This document shows, in pieces, positions 33,355 to 41,724 of a stretch of 64,000 nt of DNA; position 1 is the stretch's first letter; each line of letters starts with the position of its first letter. The notes beneath the pieces are model-generated. The model saw nothing but the letters and a program-made list of their open reading frames with translations. It had not been told where the DNA came from and did no database searches. Position numbers and translations under genes: made by a program. The stretch is from Alteribacter populi. GTDB lineage: Bacteria; Bacillota; Bacilli; Bacillales; Salisediminibacteriaceae. The DNA is taken from contig NZ_KZ293963.1 of assembly GCF_002352765.1 (NCBI RefSeq), positions 1,324,368 through 1,388,367 of the forward strand. Direction: 5' to 3'.

Positions 33355-34812
33355 TTACGAATGTTCCATATTGATATATTTTACTGTTTCCATGTCGGAT
33401 AGCGTTGGTAATGCAAATTCCTGTTGATAATCCTCATGCCCTTTTCCCGTTATAACAATCCAGTCACCAGGTTCACTTTGGTCTATAGCTTGTTTGATTG
33501 CCAAAGTTCGGTCTGGGGTTATTGAGCCTTTTCCGTTTCCAAAATCTTCATTCATTGCGTCGAGTGCCTCCATCATGTTTTGCAGGGGGACAGAGTTTAA
33601 GTCATCGATCGTTAGTATGAATTCATCACTTAATTCCATTGAAATTTCCATCATTTCTCTTCTCTTAAGAATGTCCCTATCCCCTCTAAATCCAAAAACA
33701 TGAGTGATTTTTTTAGCACGAGAGGCTTTTGCAGTCTTCAAACAATTTAAAATACCATCAGCTGTATGTGCATAATCAACGATAACCGTTGAGCCGTGTT
33801 TGGGTTCGAACAATTCAAATCGCCCGGGAACTCCCGAAAAGCATTGAATGGATTGTAATACTCGTTCTTGATTATTTAAAAGTTGTTTGACTAAAACATA
33901 TGCCATTACTGTGTTATACAAATTGTGCATCCCTGCCATTGAAGAATTAATGATAAAAGTCTCAGTGGCTTCACTAACTTTAACCCATGGCTGTTCAAAT
34001 GTACTTGCTTCAATCATCCGTAAGTCACAATGGTGTTCCTGCCCAACAGAAAAGGTATTGATTCCTTGCTTTTGTAAAATTCTGTTCAACTTTTCTCCCC
34101 AGAAATCATCTTTGTTTATGATAGCCAGACCCTGTTTCTTTAACTTTGTAAAAAGAAGTTGTTTTGTTGTAAAATAATTTTCCATTGTCCCATGATAGTC
34201 AAGATGGTCTTGGGTCAAATTCGTGAATAGACAATAGTCAAATGCTACTCCCTCCAACCGGTTTTGAGATAAGCCATGGGAAGATGCTTCAATGATTACT
34301 ACCGTGTCATTACTTTTGGCCAGCATTTCATATAAAGTTAAAGAGCTTGGCGTAGTATTTTTACTTTTTATAACGTCACCATTAATTATATTATGGATCG
34401 TTCCTATAAGAGCACAAGAAATACCGTTATCTTCTAAAATATGTCTTAGGAGGTAGCTTGTCGTTGTCTTCCCGTTCGTACCAGTAATCCCAATCATCGT
34501 TTTTTGTTTAGTAGGATTTCCGTTAAAGTTTTTTGCAATAATTCCTAAAGCCTTTCTACTGTTTTTGACTTTTATATAGGGTACTGATAAGTCAACTATA
34601 TCCTCTTCCCCAACAATAATAACTGCTCCTTGTTTAATAGCTTCTTCTATATAATGATGGCCATCTACTTTATAACCTTTTATGGCTAAAAAAAGAAACC
34701 CCTCTTTTACGTCTAGAGAGTTGTCGGCTATTCCTATAATTTCCAAGTCAGCTATTTCTTTAGAGGAGTGCGGTTCAAAGGTTAAATTACGTACTAGATG
34801 CCCCAATTTCAT
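33355..34812 (-). CDS. MurE-like Mur ligase paralogue with altered substrate motif
   Basis: The 485 residues form a complete Mur ligase. Marks are ATP loop GITGTNGKTTTSYLL, EASSHGLSQNRLEG, FTNLTQDHLDYHGTMENYF with the carbamylated-Lys site TTKQLLF, VDYAHTADGI and GKGHEDYQ. MurE adds diaminopimelate or lysine to UDP-MurNAc-dipeptide. The usual DNPR motif that holds meso-diaminopimelate is replaced by DDLN (in LTIDDLNSVPL), and FGCGGDRD is FGFRGDRD. It also lies outside the mur-dcw cluster, between cls and coiA. I infer a paralogue with another amino-acid or peptide substrate, not the housekeeping MurE. The ATG at 34812 is the only good start; no strong ribosome site is obvious. Confidence 0.8.
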   Translation of the reverse strand: MKLGHLVRNLTFEPHSSKEIADLEIIGIADNSLDVKEGFLFLAIKGYKVDGHHYIEEAIKQGAVIIVGEEDIVDLSVPYIKVKNSRKALGIIAKNFNGNPTKQKTMIGITGTNGKTTTSYLLRHILEDNGISCALIGTIHNIINGDVIKSKNTTPSSLTLYEMLAKSNDTVVIIEASSHGLSQNRLEGVAFDYCLFTNLTQDHLDYHGTMENYFTTKQLLFTKLKKQGLAIINKDDFWGEKLNRILQKQGINTFSVGQEHHCDLRMIEASTFEQPWVKVSEATETFIINSSMAGMHNLYNTVMAYVLVKQLLNNQERVLQSIQCFSGVPGRFELFEPKHGSTVIVDYAHTADGILNCLKTAKASRAKKITHVFGFRGDRDILKRREMMEISMELSDEFILTIDDLNSVPLQNMMEALDAMNEDFGNGKGSITPDRTLAIKQAIDQSEPGDWIVITGKGHEDYQQEFALPTLSDMETVKYINMEHS

Positions 34813-34950
34813 TGATCGTCTACTCCTTATAGATTCAATACTTTTAATAGTTGTAAATTATGTAGATTGGTTCATTACTAAGTTCTCCAATCAAATGTCC
34901 TTAATCCATCATTTATAACATTTCAAAAGGGTTCCTAAAGAGGAAAATAC

Positions 34951-34990
34951 TAGCGCTTCTTGAAGGTAGCTGCCCGCTTATAAATTCTTT
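34951..34990. repeat. Repeat family A, partial copy
   Basis: Only the right end (CTTGAAGGTAGCTGCCCGCT then TATAAATTCTTT) is present. It directly abuts the terminator of cls. Confidence 0.6.
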
Positions 34991-35022
34991 AAAAAAGAAA
35001 AAGCCGTTCTATAAGAACAGCT
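34991..35022 (-). terminator. Intrinsic terminator of cls
   Basis: On the minus strand AGCTGTTCT-TAT-AGAACGGCT forms a stem with one mismatch, followed by TTTTTCTTTTTT. Confidence 0.75.
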
Positions 35023-35111
35023 TTGCCTGATATCATAAGATTTGTATTAGCTTCACTTACTCTTTGATTCCGAATCAGCACCAGGGTCGATTGTGATCTT
35101 ATGGGGCTGCC

Positions 35112-36623
35112 CTATAGTAACGGTGATAACAGCCTGGAGGTTGATTCTACTACGCGGTAGAAGAACGATCGTTTCAGAAAGGTTTCTTGGCGGATGATGG
35201 TAGAATGCTCCATGTCGTAAACGAAATCACTAACAAGAGACTCTACACTTCTTGTTCGATATAGAAAGGCATTTGCTTCGAAGTTCAAATGGAAGCTTCT
35301 CATATCCATATTTGCTGTGCCAATTGAAGCAATTTCATTATCAACAATAATCAGCTTACTATGCATAAAGCCTCGGTGATATTCGTAAATTTTCACCCCT
35401 GCTTCTAGAAGCTCCGGAAAGTAAGACCGTGAAGCATGGAAGACAATTCGCTTGTCTGGCCTGCTCGGGACGAGAATTCTCACATCGATCCCGCCTAATG
35501 CAGCAATTTTAATAGCAGATAGCATATCTTCATCCGGAATAAAGTAAGGACTTGAAATCCACACTGAGCGTTTGGCAGAAGTAATCATCGTAAAAAATAG
35601 CTTTTTAATCACTTCCCATCGACTGTCTGGACCGCTAGCAATCATTTGAACGCCGCCTTCTGATGAATTCTCAGGCAGAGACGGAGATAAGTAACCAGGC
35701 TTTAAAGCAGCTTCTCCTGTCGCGTAATACCAGTCTCGTAAAAAGATTAGCTGAAGACTACGTACTGCTTCACCTCTAACAAGTAAGTGAGTATCTCGCC
35801 AGTGACCGAAATAGCGGTTCTTGCCTAAGTACTCATCACCGATATTCAACCCTCCGATAAACGCATCCTTCGTGTCGACAACGATAATTTTCCGGTGGTT
35901 CCGGTAGTTAATTTTATTAGTGAAAAATGGAAGTTTTACAGGAGAGAAAGCGACCATTTGCACCCCGGCATCCCGAAGTTCATGAATATAGCCTTTGGAT
36001 AACTTCCAGCATCCAACCGCATCATACAAAAAACGAACTTCCACGCCTTGCTTCGCTTTGTTAATAAGAATGTCCTTGATTTCCTTGCCAATTTCATCAT
36101 CACGGACGATGTAATATTCCAAGTGGATATGGTTAGTGGCTGCATTCAATGCTCGTTTAATATGAGTAAACGTTTCTTTTCCATCGGTTAAAACCCTCGT
36201 ATCCGTATGAAATGAAATCGGATTATTAGCTAATTGGTGTGCAAGGCGAAACAGCTTTTGTTGATTTTCCCTCATTAATCCAAGCTGCCCTTCATCCAAA
36301 GGACGGTTACCCTCAATTTTATAAAACGCCTGTTCATCCATAATCGCTTTTTTTGTAAACGATTTTCGTTTACGGTGATTTTGCCCAAACATTAGATAAA
36401 AAAGAAAGCCGAACAAAGGAAAAACACCAAGGACAATGAGCCATGTAAGTGTTTTCGTTGGATTACGGTTTTCCAAAAATATCACAACTGCGATAAAAAA
36501 CGCTGAAAGTGAAAAAAAGATAGAAGCCCACCCGACGAGCCAGCCTTCCCAATATTCACGTGTAACAAATAAACCTACGATAAGAATAGCTAGAAATACG
36601 ATAATCTGTAACCGTTTTAACAT
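35112..36623 (-). CDS. cls: Cardiolipin synthase
   Basis: This enzyme condenses two phosphatidylglycerols to cardiolipin at the membrane. The 503 residues start with two membrane helices (about 3-20 and 30-52). Two phospholipase-D HKD motifs follow: NHRKIIVVDTKDAFIGG and MHSKLIIVDNEIASIG. The end VESTSRLLSPLL matches the ClsA family. GAGGGAG precedes the ATG at 36623. It is a single-gene unit between the MurE-like gene and mecA. Confidence 0.95.
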   Translation of the reverse strand: MLKRLQIIVFLAILIVGLFVTREYWEGWLVGWASIFFSLSAFFIAVVIFLENRNPTKTLTWLIVLGVFPLFGFLFYLMFGQNHRKRKSFTKKAIMDEQAFYKIEGNRPLDEGQLGLMRENQQKLFRLAHQLANNPISFHTDTRVLTDGKETFTHIKRALNAATNHIHLEYYIVRDDEIGKEIKDILINKAKQGVEVRFLYDAVGCWKLSKGYIHELRDAGVQMVAFSPVKLPFFTNKINYRNHRKIIVVDTKDAFIGGLNIGDEYLGKNRYFGHWRDTHLLVRGEAVRSLQLIFLRDWYYATGEAALKPGYLSPSLPENSSEGGVQMIASGPDSRWEVIKKLFFTMITSAKRSVWISSPYFIPDEDMLSAIKIAALGGIDVRILVPSRPDKRIVFHASRSYFPELLEAGVKIYEYHRGFMHSKLIIVDNEIASIGTANMDMRSFHLNFEANAFLYRTRSVESLVSDFVYDMEHSTIIRQETFLKRSFFYRVVESTSRLLSPLL

Positions 36624-37098
36624 GCTCTTCTCCCTCTTCTCTCTATATGTCTACTTAAGGAGATCATTTTACATAGGTCATGCTATTCCATTGTAACGAA
36701 AAGATACATTTTATACCATATACATTTCAGAAAACTTCGCTTCTTCCGTAGGGGGACATGACCTTGCAGCCTATTCATAACATAGCTGTGCAATTACAAT
36801 TTCTCTATAGAAAACTTGGCTTAACTCCAAGCCTTAGTTGTACTTATACTTATTCCTTTAAAGAAGTTAAAATACCCTTTCGAAAAACCACATATCGTTC
36901 GAATCCGCTACAGGCGGACGCTTTCACCCCTGGGCACAAGTGCGACATCCGTTCTTCCTTCACTTCGTTAGGATTCACTGTGTCTTCACTGCCGCGGGTA
37001 ACGCTGGAGTTTCCGCCGTATATTTTAAAGTATCAAGGATGCTTTTCCCTTGATACGAGCGGCGTGAAGGTAGCTGTCCTCTTATTAATTATCTTATA
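36624..37098. repeat. Repeat-filled gap: family E copy 2 (36810-36870) and family A copy 3 (37013-37090)
   Basis: No gene seen. The family A copy has the hairpin GTATCAAGG / CCTTGATAC. Relative to copy 1 (GTCTCAAGG / CCTTGAGAC) both arms have changed together. The family E copy shares GAAAACTTGGCTTA and ATTCCTTTAAAGAAGTTAAA with 16374. Confidence 0.75.
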
Positions 37099-37441
37099 TG
37101 AGTATGTCATTAGCTCAGAAATCATTCATATGAGAAGCATATTATACTTCCGCAGAAGTGTCGTGGTGTCTTCGGGCCTTTATAAGTAAGGCTGTTTTCT
37201 AAAAGATTGTTGTTCTTGACACAAAATATATAAACTGCAACATAATAGAAGTAGATTAATTTCCGCTCCGGACAGTCGCTTTCCGCGGAAAGCGTAGTGT
37301 ATTTCCGAAGCGGTAGGTGATGTCCAGTTTATTTCAGCTGCGAAGATTAAAAGCAACAATACATACGAAAAGAGCCATAATTAAAAGTGAAATATTAAAC
37401 ATGTCTGATGCCTTCATAATTCTGAGCAAAGGGGATAATCA
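37099..37441. repeat. Composite dispersed repeat family C, copy 1
   Basis: This block is nearly identical to 55757-56276 at both ends. Left arm: ATGAGTATGTCATTAGCTCA to GTTCTTGACACAAAATATAT. Right arm: GGAAAGCGTAGTGTATTTCC to GAGCAAAGGGGATAATCATT. An inner unit, 37188-37378, is bounded by imperfect inverted repeats (AAGGCTGTTTTCTAAAAGATTGTTG / CAACAATACATACGAAAAGAGCC). This copy is about 170 bases shorter in the centre than copy 2. Confidence 0.85.
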
Positions 37442-37455
37442 TTTTATCTTATAGT

Positions 37456-37486
37456 AAAAAAAAAGAAGCCGAGCAGAGTCGACTTC
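37456..37486 (-). terminator. Intrinsic terminator of mecA
   Basis: On the minus strand GAAGTCGA and TCGGCTTC pair over 8 bp and are followed by nine T. Confidence 0.85.
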
Positions 37487-37489
37487 CTT

Positions 37490-38140
37490 TTAATTAAATT
37501 TCCCGCTTATAACTTTTAGAGCCTCTTCGGCAATAATTTCTTTTCCGTACTCTTTAATTCTGTAAATGGTCGTGTCGGACTCATAACCAAATTCAAGCAT
37601 ACGACTCAGATGGTTATCTTGCTCCTCGTCGGTAAACTTCTCATCAAGCGTCACGTAGATATAATAACGATCTTCAAAATGATGGAGACTCGTTTCAACG
37701 TCTTCGTCAAAGCATTTACTTAAAGAAATGATATCCTCAAAATCTCTAAACCCAATGACGATGCTCAAGGTTAGATCCTTTTCTCCATCTACATCTTCTT
37801 TTCTAAATCGGTTATCCAACATGTCCGCAATGTTATCATCCACGACTTGATTTTCATCGTTATCTCCGACAGGAATTTCTAACTTCACATTCCCATCATT
37901 TACTTGACCACGTGTCACAATGACTTCAAGTCCTCTGTCTAAAGCATGGACCTGCACCCATAGTGGACCATCCAATTCAAAATTTTCTTGATCATTGGCT
38001 TCGTTCATCATTTCAAAGAATAACTCTTCTCCACGTTCGCGACTGTACCAAATCTCATCTTTATCAAAACCTCGTCGTTCTATATCTTTATATGTGATAA
38101 AAAACTTTAGAGTCGTATCATTTACGCGTTCAATATCCAT
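37490..38140 (-). CDS. mecA: ClpC adaptor protein MecA
   Basis: MecA targets ComK (and Spx) to the ClpCP protease and thereby limits competence. The 216 residues start MDIERVNDTTLKFFITYKD, with DEIWYSRERGEELFFEMM and GPLWVQVHALDRGLEVIVT in the N-terminal target-binding domain. A linker of acidic residues and the C-terminal ClpC-binding domain follow (DFEDIISLSKCF, DRYYIYVTLDE). GAAGGGTGA precedes the ATG at 38140. It lies near spx and coiA as in B. subtilis. Confidence 0.96.
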   Translation of the reverse strand: MDIERVNDTTLKFFITYKDIERRGFDKDEIWYSRERGEELFFEMMNEANDQENFELDGPLWVQVHALDRGLEVIVTRGQVNDGNVKLEIPVGDNDENQVVDDNIADMLDNRFRKEDVDGEKDLTLSIVIGFRDFEDIISLSKCFDEDVETSLHHFEDRYYIYVTLDEKFTDEEQDNHLSRMLEFGYESDTTIYRIKEYGKEIIAEEALKVISGKFN

Positions 38141-38472
38141 AATCGTTCACCCTTCCATTAGAAATTGGTGCACTTCAATTAATCTCTCTTTTTTACTTTT
38201 TGTCGTTCTTTTACCCGATAAGATAAAGGTTCAATCCGAATGAGGGCTTACCTTTATTTTAAAAGATGTGACTCGGAAAAGAAATAGTCCTGATCACTTC
38301 TTTATCTTGTTTTTCTCAAATAAATGAAAGAATATAAGTTCTTAATTAACGAAAACTTGTATACATTATTATGAAATGAAAAAGAATGGACCAGCTTTAA
38401 CCTACAATGATAGAAATAATATAAAAACTGTTTTGAAATGATTTTATCGTTAATGTAAGGAGGAATCAACCA
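38141..38472. other. Divergent intergenic region mecA-yjbE
   Basis: No gene is seen in this AT-rich region of about 330 bases. It must hold the promoters of both mecA and yjbE. I looked for a yybP-ykoY-type riboswitch before yjbE, since related transporters often carry one, and did not find the GGGGAGUAGC core. Confidence 0.5.
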
Positions 38473-39147
38473 TTGGATTCTGATTTTTTTGTTGCTCTTT
38501 TGACGATTATTGGAATTGACCTCATTTTGGGTGGAGATAACGCTATCGTCGTCGCAATGGCTTGTCGTAAACTCCCTCCTTCTTTAAGAAATAAAGCTAT
38601 TGTTATTGGTATTATTTTCGCTATTGTTTCCAGAGGGTTTCTAACCATCATAGCAATTCATTTATTATCTATACCATATTTAATGGGAGTTGGTGGAATT
38701 TTATTACTCTGGATCGCTTACAAATTATTAACCTCAGATGAAGGTAATAGAGATGTTGCCGGATCGGTTAGCGTATTTACTGCGATAAAAACCATTGTTA
38801 TCGCTGATGTAGTCATGGGTTTTGACAATGTCCTTGCTGTTGCAGGTGCGGCGCATGGAAACACGGTACTCGTATTCATCGGCTTATTCATTTCTGTTCC
38901 GATATTAATATGGGGTAGTAAGATCATTCTGTTTCTTATGAAAAAGTTTCCGATCATCCTTTATTTTGGTGGAGCAGTTTTAGCATTTACGGCTTCCAAC
39001 ATGCTATCCCACGAACCGATTGTTTATTATTTTCTAACTGAAAATAACATCCCTACACTACTATTTTCTGCTGTTATCATTCTAATCGTTATATTAGGGG
39101 GATGGATGCAAAATAAAATTCAAGATGTCGTCATTTACAAATGGTAA
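38473..39147 (+). CDS. yjbE: TerC-family membrane protein YjbE
   Basis: This is a 224-residue integral membrane protein with seven or so helices. The paired acidic motifs of the TerC family are present: GIDLILGGDNAIVVAMA near the N-terminus and DVVMGFDNVLAVAGAA in the middle. TerC relatives in Bacillus (YkoY, YceF) export Mn2+ or load secreted metalloproteins, so metal export is likely. The start is TTG at 38473 behind AAGGAGGA. It lies between spx and mecA as in B. subtilis. Confidence 0.88.
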   Translation: MDSDFFVALLTIIGIDLILGGDNAIVVAMACRKLPPSLRNKAIVIGIIFAIVSRGFLTIIAIHLLSIPYLMGVGGILLLWIAYKLLTSDEGNRDVAGSVSVFTAIKTIVIADVVMGFDNVLAVAGAAHGNTVLVFIGLFISVPILIWGSKIILFLMKKFPIILYFGGAVLAFTASNMLSHEPIVYYFLTENNIPTLLFSAVIILIVILGGWMQNKIQDVVIYKW

Positions 39148-39644
39148 AGAAAAACCTTATCCATCATTTGAGCGTTTGCTTCCGCCGCATGTTTTTAGGC
39201 CTCAAGGATCTTCTTCTCTTGAGAAAAGCTAGCGTGAAGGCAGCTGTCCGATTTTAAATTCTTACCTTTTACGCAGAAGATCTTTTTTATTAAGAGACCT
39301 TTTACACACAATTCAGCTTGGCTACGGTCTCCAGCTTGCTTGGGGTTAAAATAAGAGTGACTTTATGCAGCTCCGTAGGCCTGCATCTGCTCACTTTCCG
39401 CGGACGAACCGCCAAGCCTCCTCGGGGGTCTCGGCTAGCCCGTTTTTCCGCAGGACGCAGATTACGGCCAACTACGTAGGGGCTAAAAGACTCTCTTGTC
39501 GTACAATAGATCTGAGGGGTTTCCCCCATTTCATTTCCGTTTGGTTAGTCACTTACTAAATTCGACATTTGGGGAGGTGCTCCTTTTTTCATGTCTTAAA
39601 GAACCCTTGAGCCATGGGCTCAGAAATATGGAATTCATTCTATG
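39148..39644. repeat. Gap with repeat family A copy 4 (39187-39262) and family D copy 2 (39367-39482)
   Basis: No gene seen. The family A copy keeps the CTCAAG / CTTGAG arms and the AGCGTGAAGGCAGCTGTCCG tail. The family D copy shares GCAGCTCCGT, AGCCTCCTCGG, GGGGTCTCGGCTAGCCCG and TTTTTCCGCAG with 5506-5610. Confidence 0.75.
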
Positions 39645-39671
39645 AAAAAACCTTCTGCTTTTGACAGAAGG
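39645..39671 (-). terminator. Intrinsic terminator of spx
   Basis: On the minus strand CCTTCTG and CAGAAGG form a 7-bp stem with a seven-base loop, followed by six T. Confidence 0.85.
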
Positions 39672-39679
39672 CGTAAGTT

Positions 39680-40081
39680 TTATTCATTTACGAGTTTCTT
39701 TGCTGCTTCTTGGAGTTGGAACGTTCGTACTTTTCTAGGTAAGAAGCGACGAATTTCTGCTTCATTGTAACCAACTTGAATTCGTTTTTCATCCATTATT
39801 ATTGGCCTTCTTAAAAGACCCGGGTGATCACTGATCAATTGGAATAGTTCTTGTAAAGGCATATCATCAAGATCAACTTCTAATTCTTGAAAAACTTTAG
39901 AGCGTGTAGAAATAATTTCATCCGTTCCATCCTCGGTCATACGAACGACCTCTTTGACTTCATCCACAGTTAAGGGTTCGGAAAAGATATTACGTTCCAC
40001 AAATTCAATATCATGTTCTTGCAACCACGCTTTAGCTTTGCGGCAAGATGTACAACTTGGTGAAGTGAACAGCGTTACCAT
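39680..40081 (-). CDS. spx: Global redox regulator Spx
   Basis: Spx binds the RNA polymerase alpha C-terminal domain and redirects transcription under disulfide stress. The 133 residues (ArsC-like fold) have the redox switch CTSC (10-13), Gly52 at the alpha-contact site, and RRPIIMDEKRIQVGYN. GAAGGGAGAG precedes the ATG at 40081. Its degradation adaptors SpxH and MecA are encoded in the same window. In B. subtilis it forms an operon with yjbC; here a terminator and a MITE-like element separate the two. Confidence 0.97.
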   Translation of the reverse strand: MVTLFTSPSCTSCRKAKAWLQEHDIEFVERNIFSEPLTVDEVKEVVRMTEDGTDEIISTRSKVFQELEVDLDDMPLQELFQLISDHPGLLRRPIIMDEKRIQVGYNEAEIRRFLPRKVRTFQLQEAAKKLVNE

Positions 40082-40642
40082 GTTAACCGACTCTCCCTTC
40101 CATTACTTCACAATTTATAACAACAGATGATAATCTGTACTTACATTCAATGTTACAACCCTTATTATACAATAATTATTTTAATTTGGCTAGAGTGTAT
40201 TCATCAAAATTGAACTGCATTAATACTTATTATATAGTAAACAAAATACAGATTTATTGAGTCCTTTACCCGTTATTTAACCACCTTAAACATAATACAA
40301 GGAAGATAATTTTAACCATTGTTCACGATCTCTATAATAAAAGAGGCTGTTCAAAAAGTCCGCTAAAATAGCTTGAACTCCTGCTACATACCACCACGTC
40401 CTGTGGCAAACACAGGAGTCACCTCATGGGGAAGCTCGTTGGCTCGCTTCTCCGCTCCTCACGTATCAACATCACACGCTCCGGTGCTCGAAGATTACGC
40501 CGCCTCGACCTACTCAGCTCTTTTTATGCTCCTTTTGAACACGTACCAAAAAGAATAAATGTCGATAGTGAAAAAACAATTATCATTTAAAGCTATTAAT
40601 TATCAATAAGATCTTTCCTTATTTTAATATCATACCATATAG
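40082..40642. repeat. Gap with a MITE-like element (about 40343-40545)
   Basis: No gene seen. The element begins GAGGCTGTTCAAAAAGTC and ends with CCTTTTGAACACG, an imperfect inverted repeat of the start. In between are hairpins (CTCCTG ... CAGGAG). It has no coding capacity. A left-end fragment of the same kind is at 29226. Confidence 0.6.
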
Positions 40643-40675
40643 AAAAACTGTCCTGCGTCTGCAAGACAGTTTTTT
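40643..40675. terminator. Bidirectional terminator after the 42-residue gene
   Basis: CTGTC-TGC / GCA-GACAG with one mismatch is flanked by AAAAA on the left and TTTTTT on the right, so it can work on both strands. It ends the small gene that starts at 40810. Confidence 0.8.
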
Positions 40676-40681
40676 AGTATT

Positions 40682-40810
40682 TTATGCAATTGTTTTTGAT
40701 TGTGATGCAGGACCTCGTCTCGGAATACGGTTGACTTCATCCCATTTTTTCTTTAGCAGATCCTGCCATACTAACTTTTTCTTTTTACGCTTTTTATCTC
40801 TTCCTTTCAT
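40682..40810 (-). CDS. Small basic protein (42 residues)
   Basis: ATG at 40810 follows AAAGGAG and opens a 42-residue frame. It starts MKGRDKKRKKKKLVWQDLLK and ends in a Pro/Arg/Ser tail (NRIPRRGPASQ). It lies 60 bases after yjbC on the same strand and just before a terminator, so it is probably the last gene of a yjbC unit. Its charge suggests RNA or ribosome binding, but no family is recognised. Confidence 0.65.
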   Translation of the reverse strand: MKGRDKKRKKKKLVWQDLLKKKWDEVNRIPRRGPASQSKTIA

Positions 40811-40870
40811 TCCACACACTCCTTTCATGCCTTCTATTGAGTCTTTGTGCGTTGAGTTCAATAAGAATAG

Positions 40871-41440
40871 TTATAAAGAAGGTTGAGCTTTATCATCTTC
40901 TTCTTCAAATGTGAAGACTTTATCTGTTTCATCATAAGATTCACCATAAATTTGCTCATCTTTATACGTGTGAATCGTTTCATACGTATGTCTCATTTTA
41001 TTATAGATACTTTCTTCTGATTCGTTCGAAGGAGACCAATATAAAATTTCCATCTCATTAATTTTTCCAGTATCTAATGAACGTCTGCGGTATCCGATTG
41101 ACTTCGCGTGTTCAAAGCCTTCACGCTTATAAAAGCGCTGTCTCTTCTCTGTATCAGTATCTTCGTAGTCAACCGGTTCCACTTCTAATATAATTGGCTT
41201 TTGCTTTTCTTTTAAGTCGCTAATCAACTTTTTACCAATCCCCTTACCCCGGGCATCTTTTGAAACGAATAAGTAGTCAATGAAGATGAAATCATTGGTT
41301 TCTGCATACATCAAGACATGGTATTTCCCTTCATCCTTTTTGTATACGTTTTCTTTTTCTTTTAAAAGAAGATCCATGTGCTCTTTTGATTTCATCTCTT
41401 CTACAGGAAAGTACTGATTTAGTTTTTCATACCAATTCAT
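40871..41440 (-). CDS. yjbC: GNAT-family acetyltransferase YjbC
   Basis: This is a 189-residue GNAT-fold protein. MNWYEKLNQYFPVEEMKSKEHM is followed by the acetyl-CoA loop in ARGKGIGKKLI and RQRFYKREGFEHAKSIGYRRR. It agrees with B. subtilis YjbC along its whole length. GGAGGTAGCG precedes the ATG at 41440; the frame from 41455 lacks spacing. YjbC is linked to salt-stress survival and is co-transcribed with spx in B. subtilis. Its substrate is unknown. Confidence 0.92.
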   Translation of the reverse strand: MNWYEKLNQYFPVEEMKSKEHMDLLLKEKENVYKKDEGKYHVLMYAETNDFIFIDYLFVSKDARGKGIGKKLISDLKEKQKPIILEVEPVDYEDTDTEKRQRFYKREGFEHAKSIGYRRRSLDTGKINEMEILYWSPSNESEESIYNKMRHTYETIHTYKDEQIYGESYDETDKVFTFEEEDDKAQPSL

Positions 41441-41662
41441 ATTCGCTACCTCCAATTTTTTCCGTTCAATTTCCGTATGCAGGGGTTTTCTACTTACTAT
41501 TATATGCTATTTCTGCTAAATGATAAAATCGCATGTTTGCATGACTAGCCATATAATGGAGGTTCCTTATGACTGTAAGTAAAAGACCTGTGAATTGATT
41601 AAAAAAACACCTTCATTCTTTAAATTCCTTTAAAACAGAGGAAATATTCATGTAATAAATGG

Positions 41663-41699
41663 AAAACCCGACTTCTTAAAATGATGAAGTCGGGTTTTT
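41663..41699 (-). terminator. Terminator of the arginine gene run
   Basis: AAAACCCGACTTC and GAAGTCGGGTTTT form a perfect 13-bp stem with T-runs on both strands, 26 bases after the argH stop. Confidence 0.85.
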
Positions 41700-41724
41700 A
41701 TTTTCTCCCTAGTGTCCGACACTG

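Noticed and set aside
35043..35150. Open frame overlapping the 3' end of cls and ending at about 35043
   Set aside because: No start codon with a ribosome site. It reads through the conserved end of cls in another frame.
38141..38472. yybP-ykoY riboswitch before the TerC-family gene yjbE
   Set aside because: The GGGGAGUAGC core and closing helix are absent.
17652..39262. Recurring short repeats as a possible CRISPR array
   Set aside because: Copies are kilobases apart, of unequal length, without regular spacers, and no cas gene is present.
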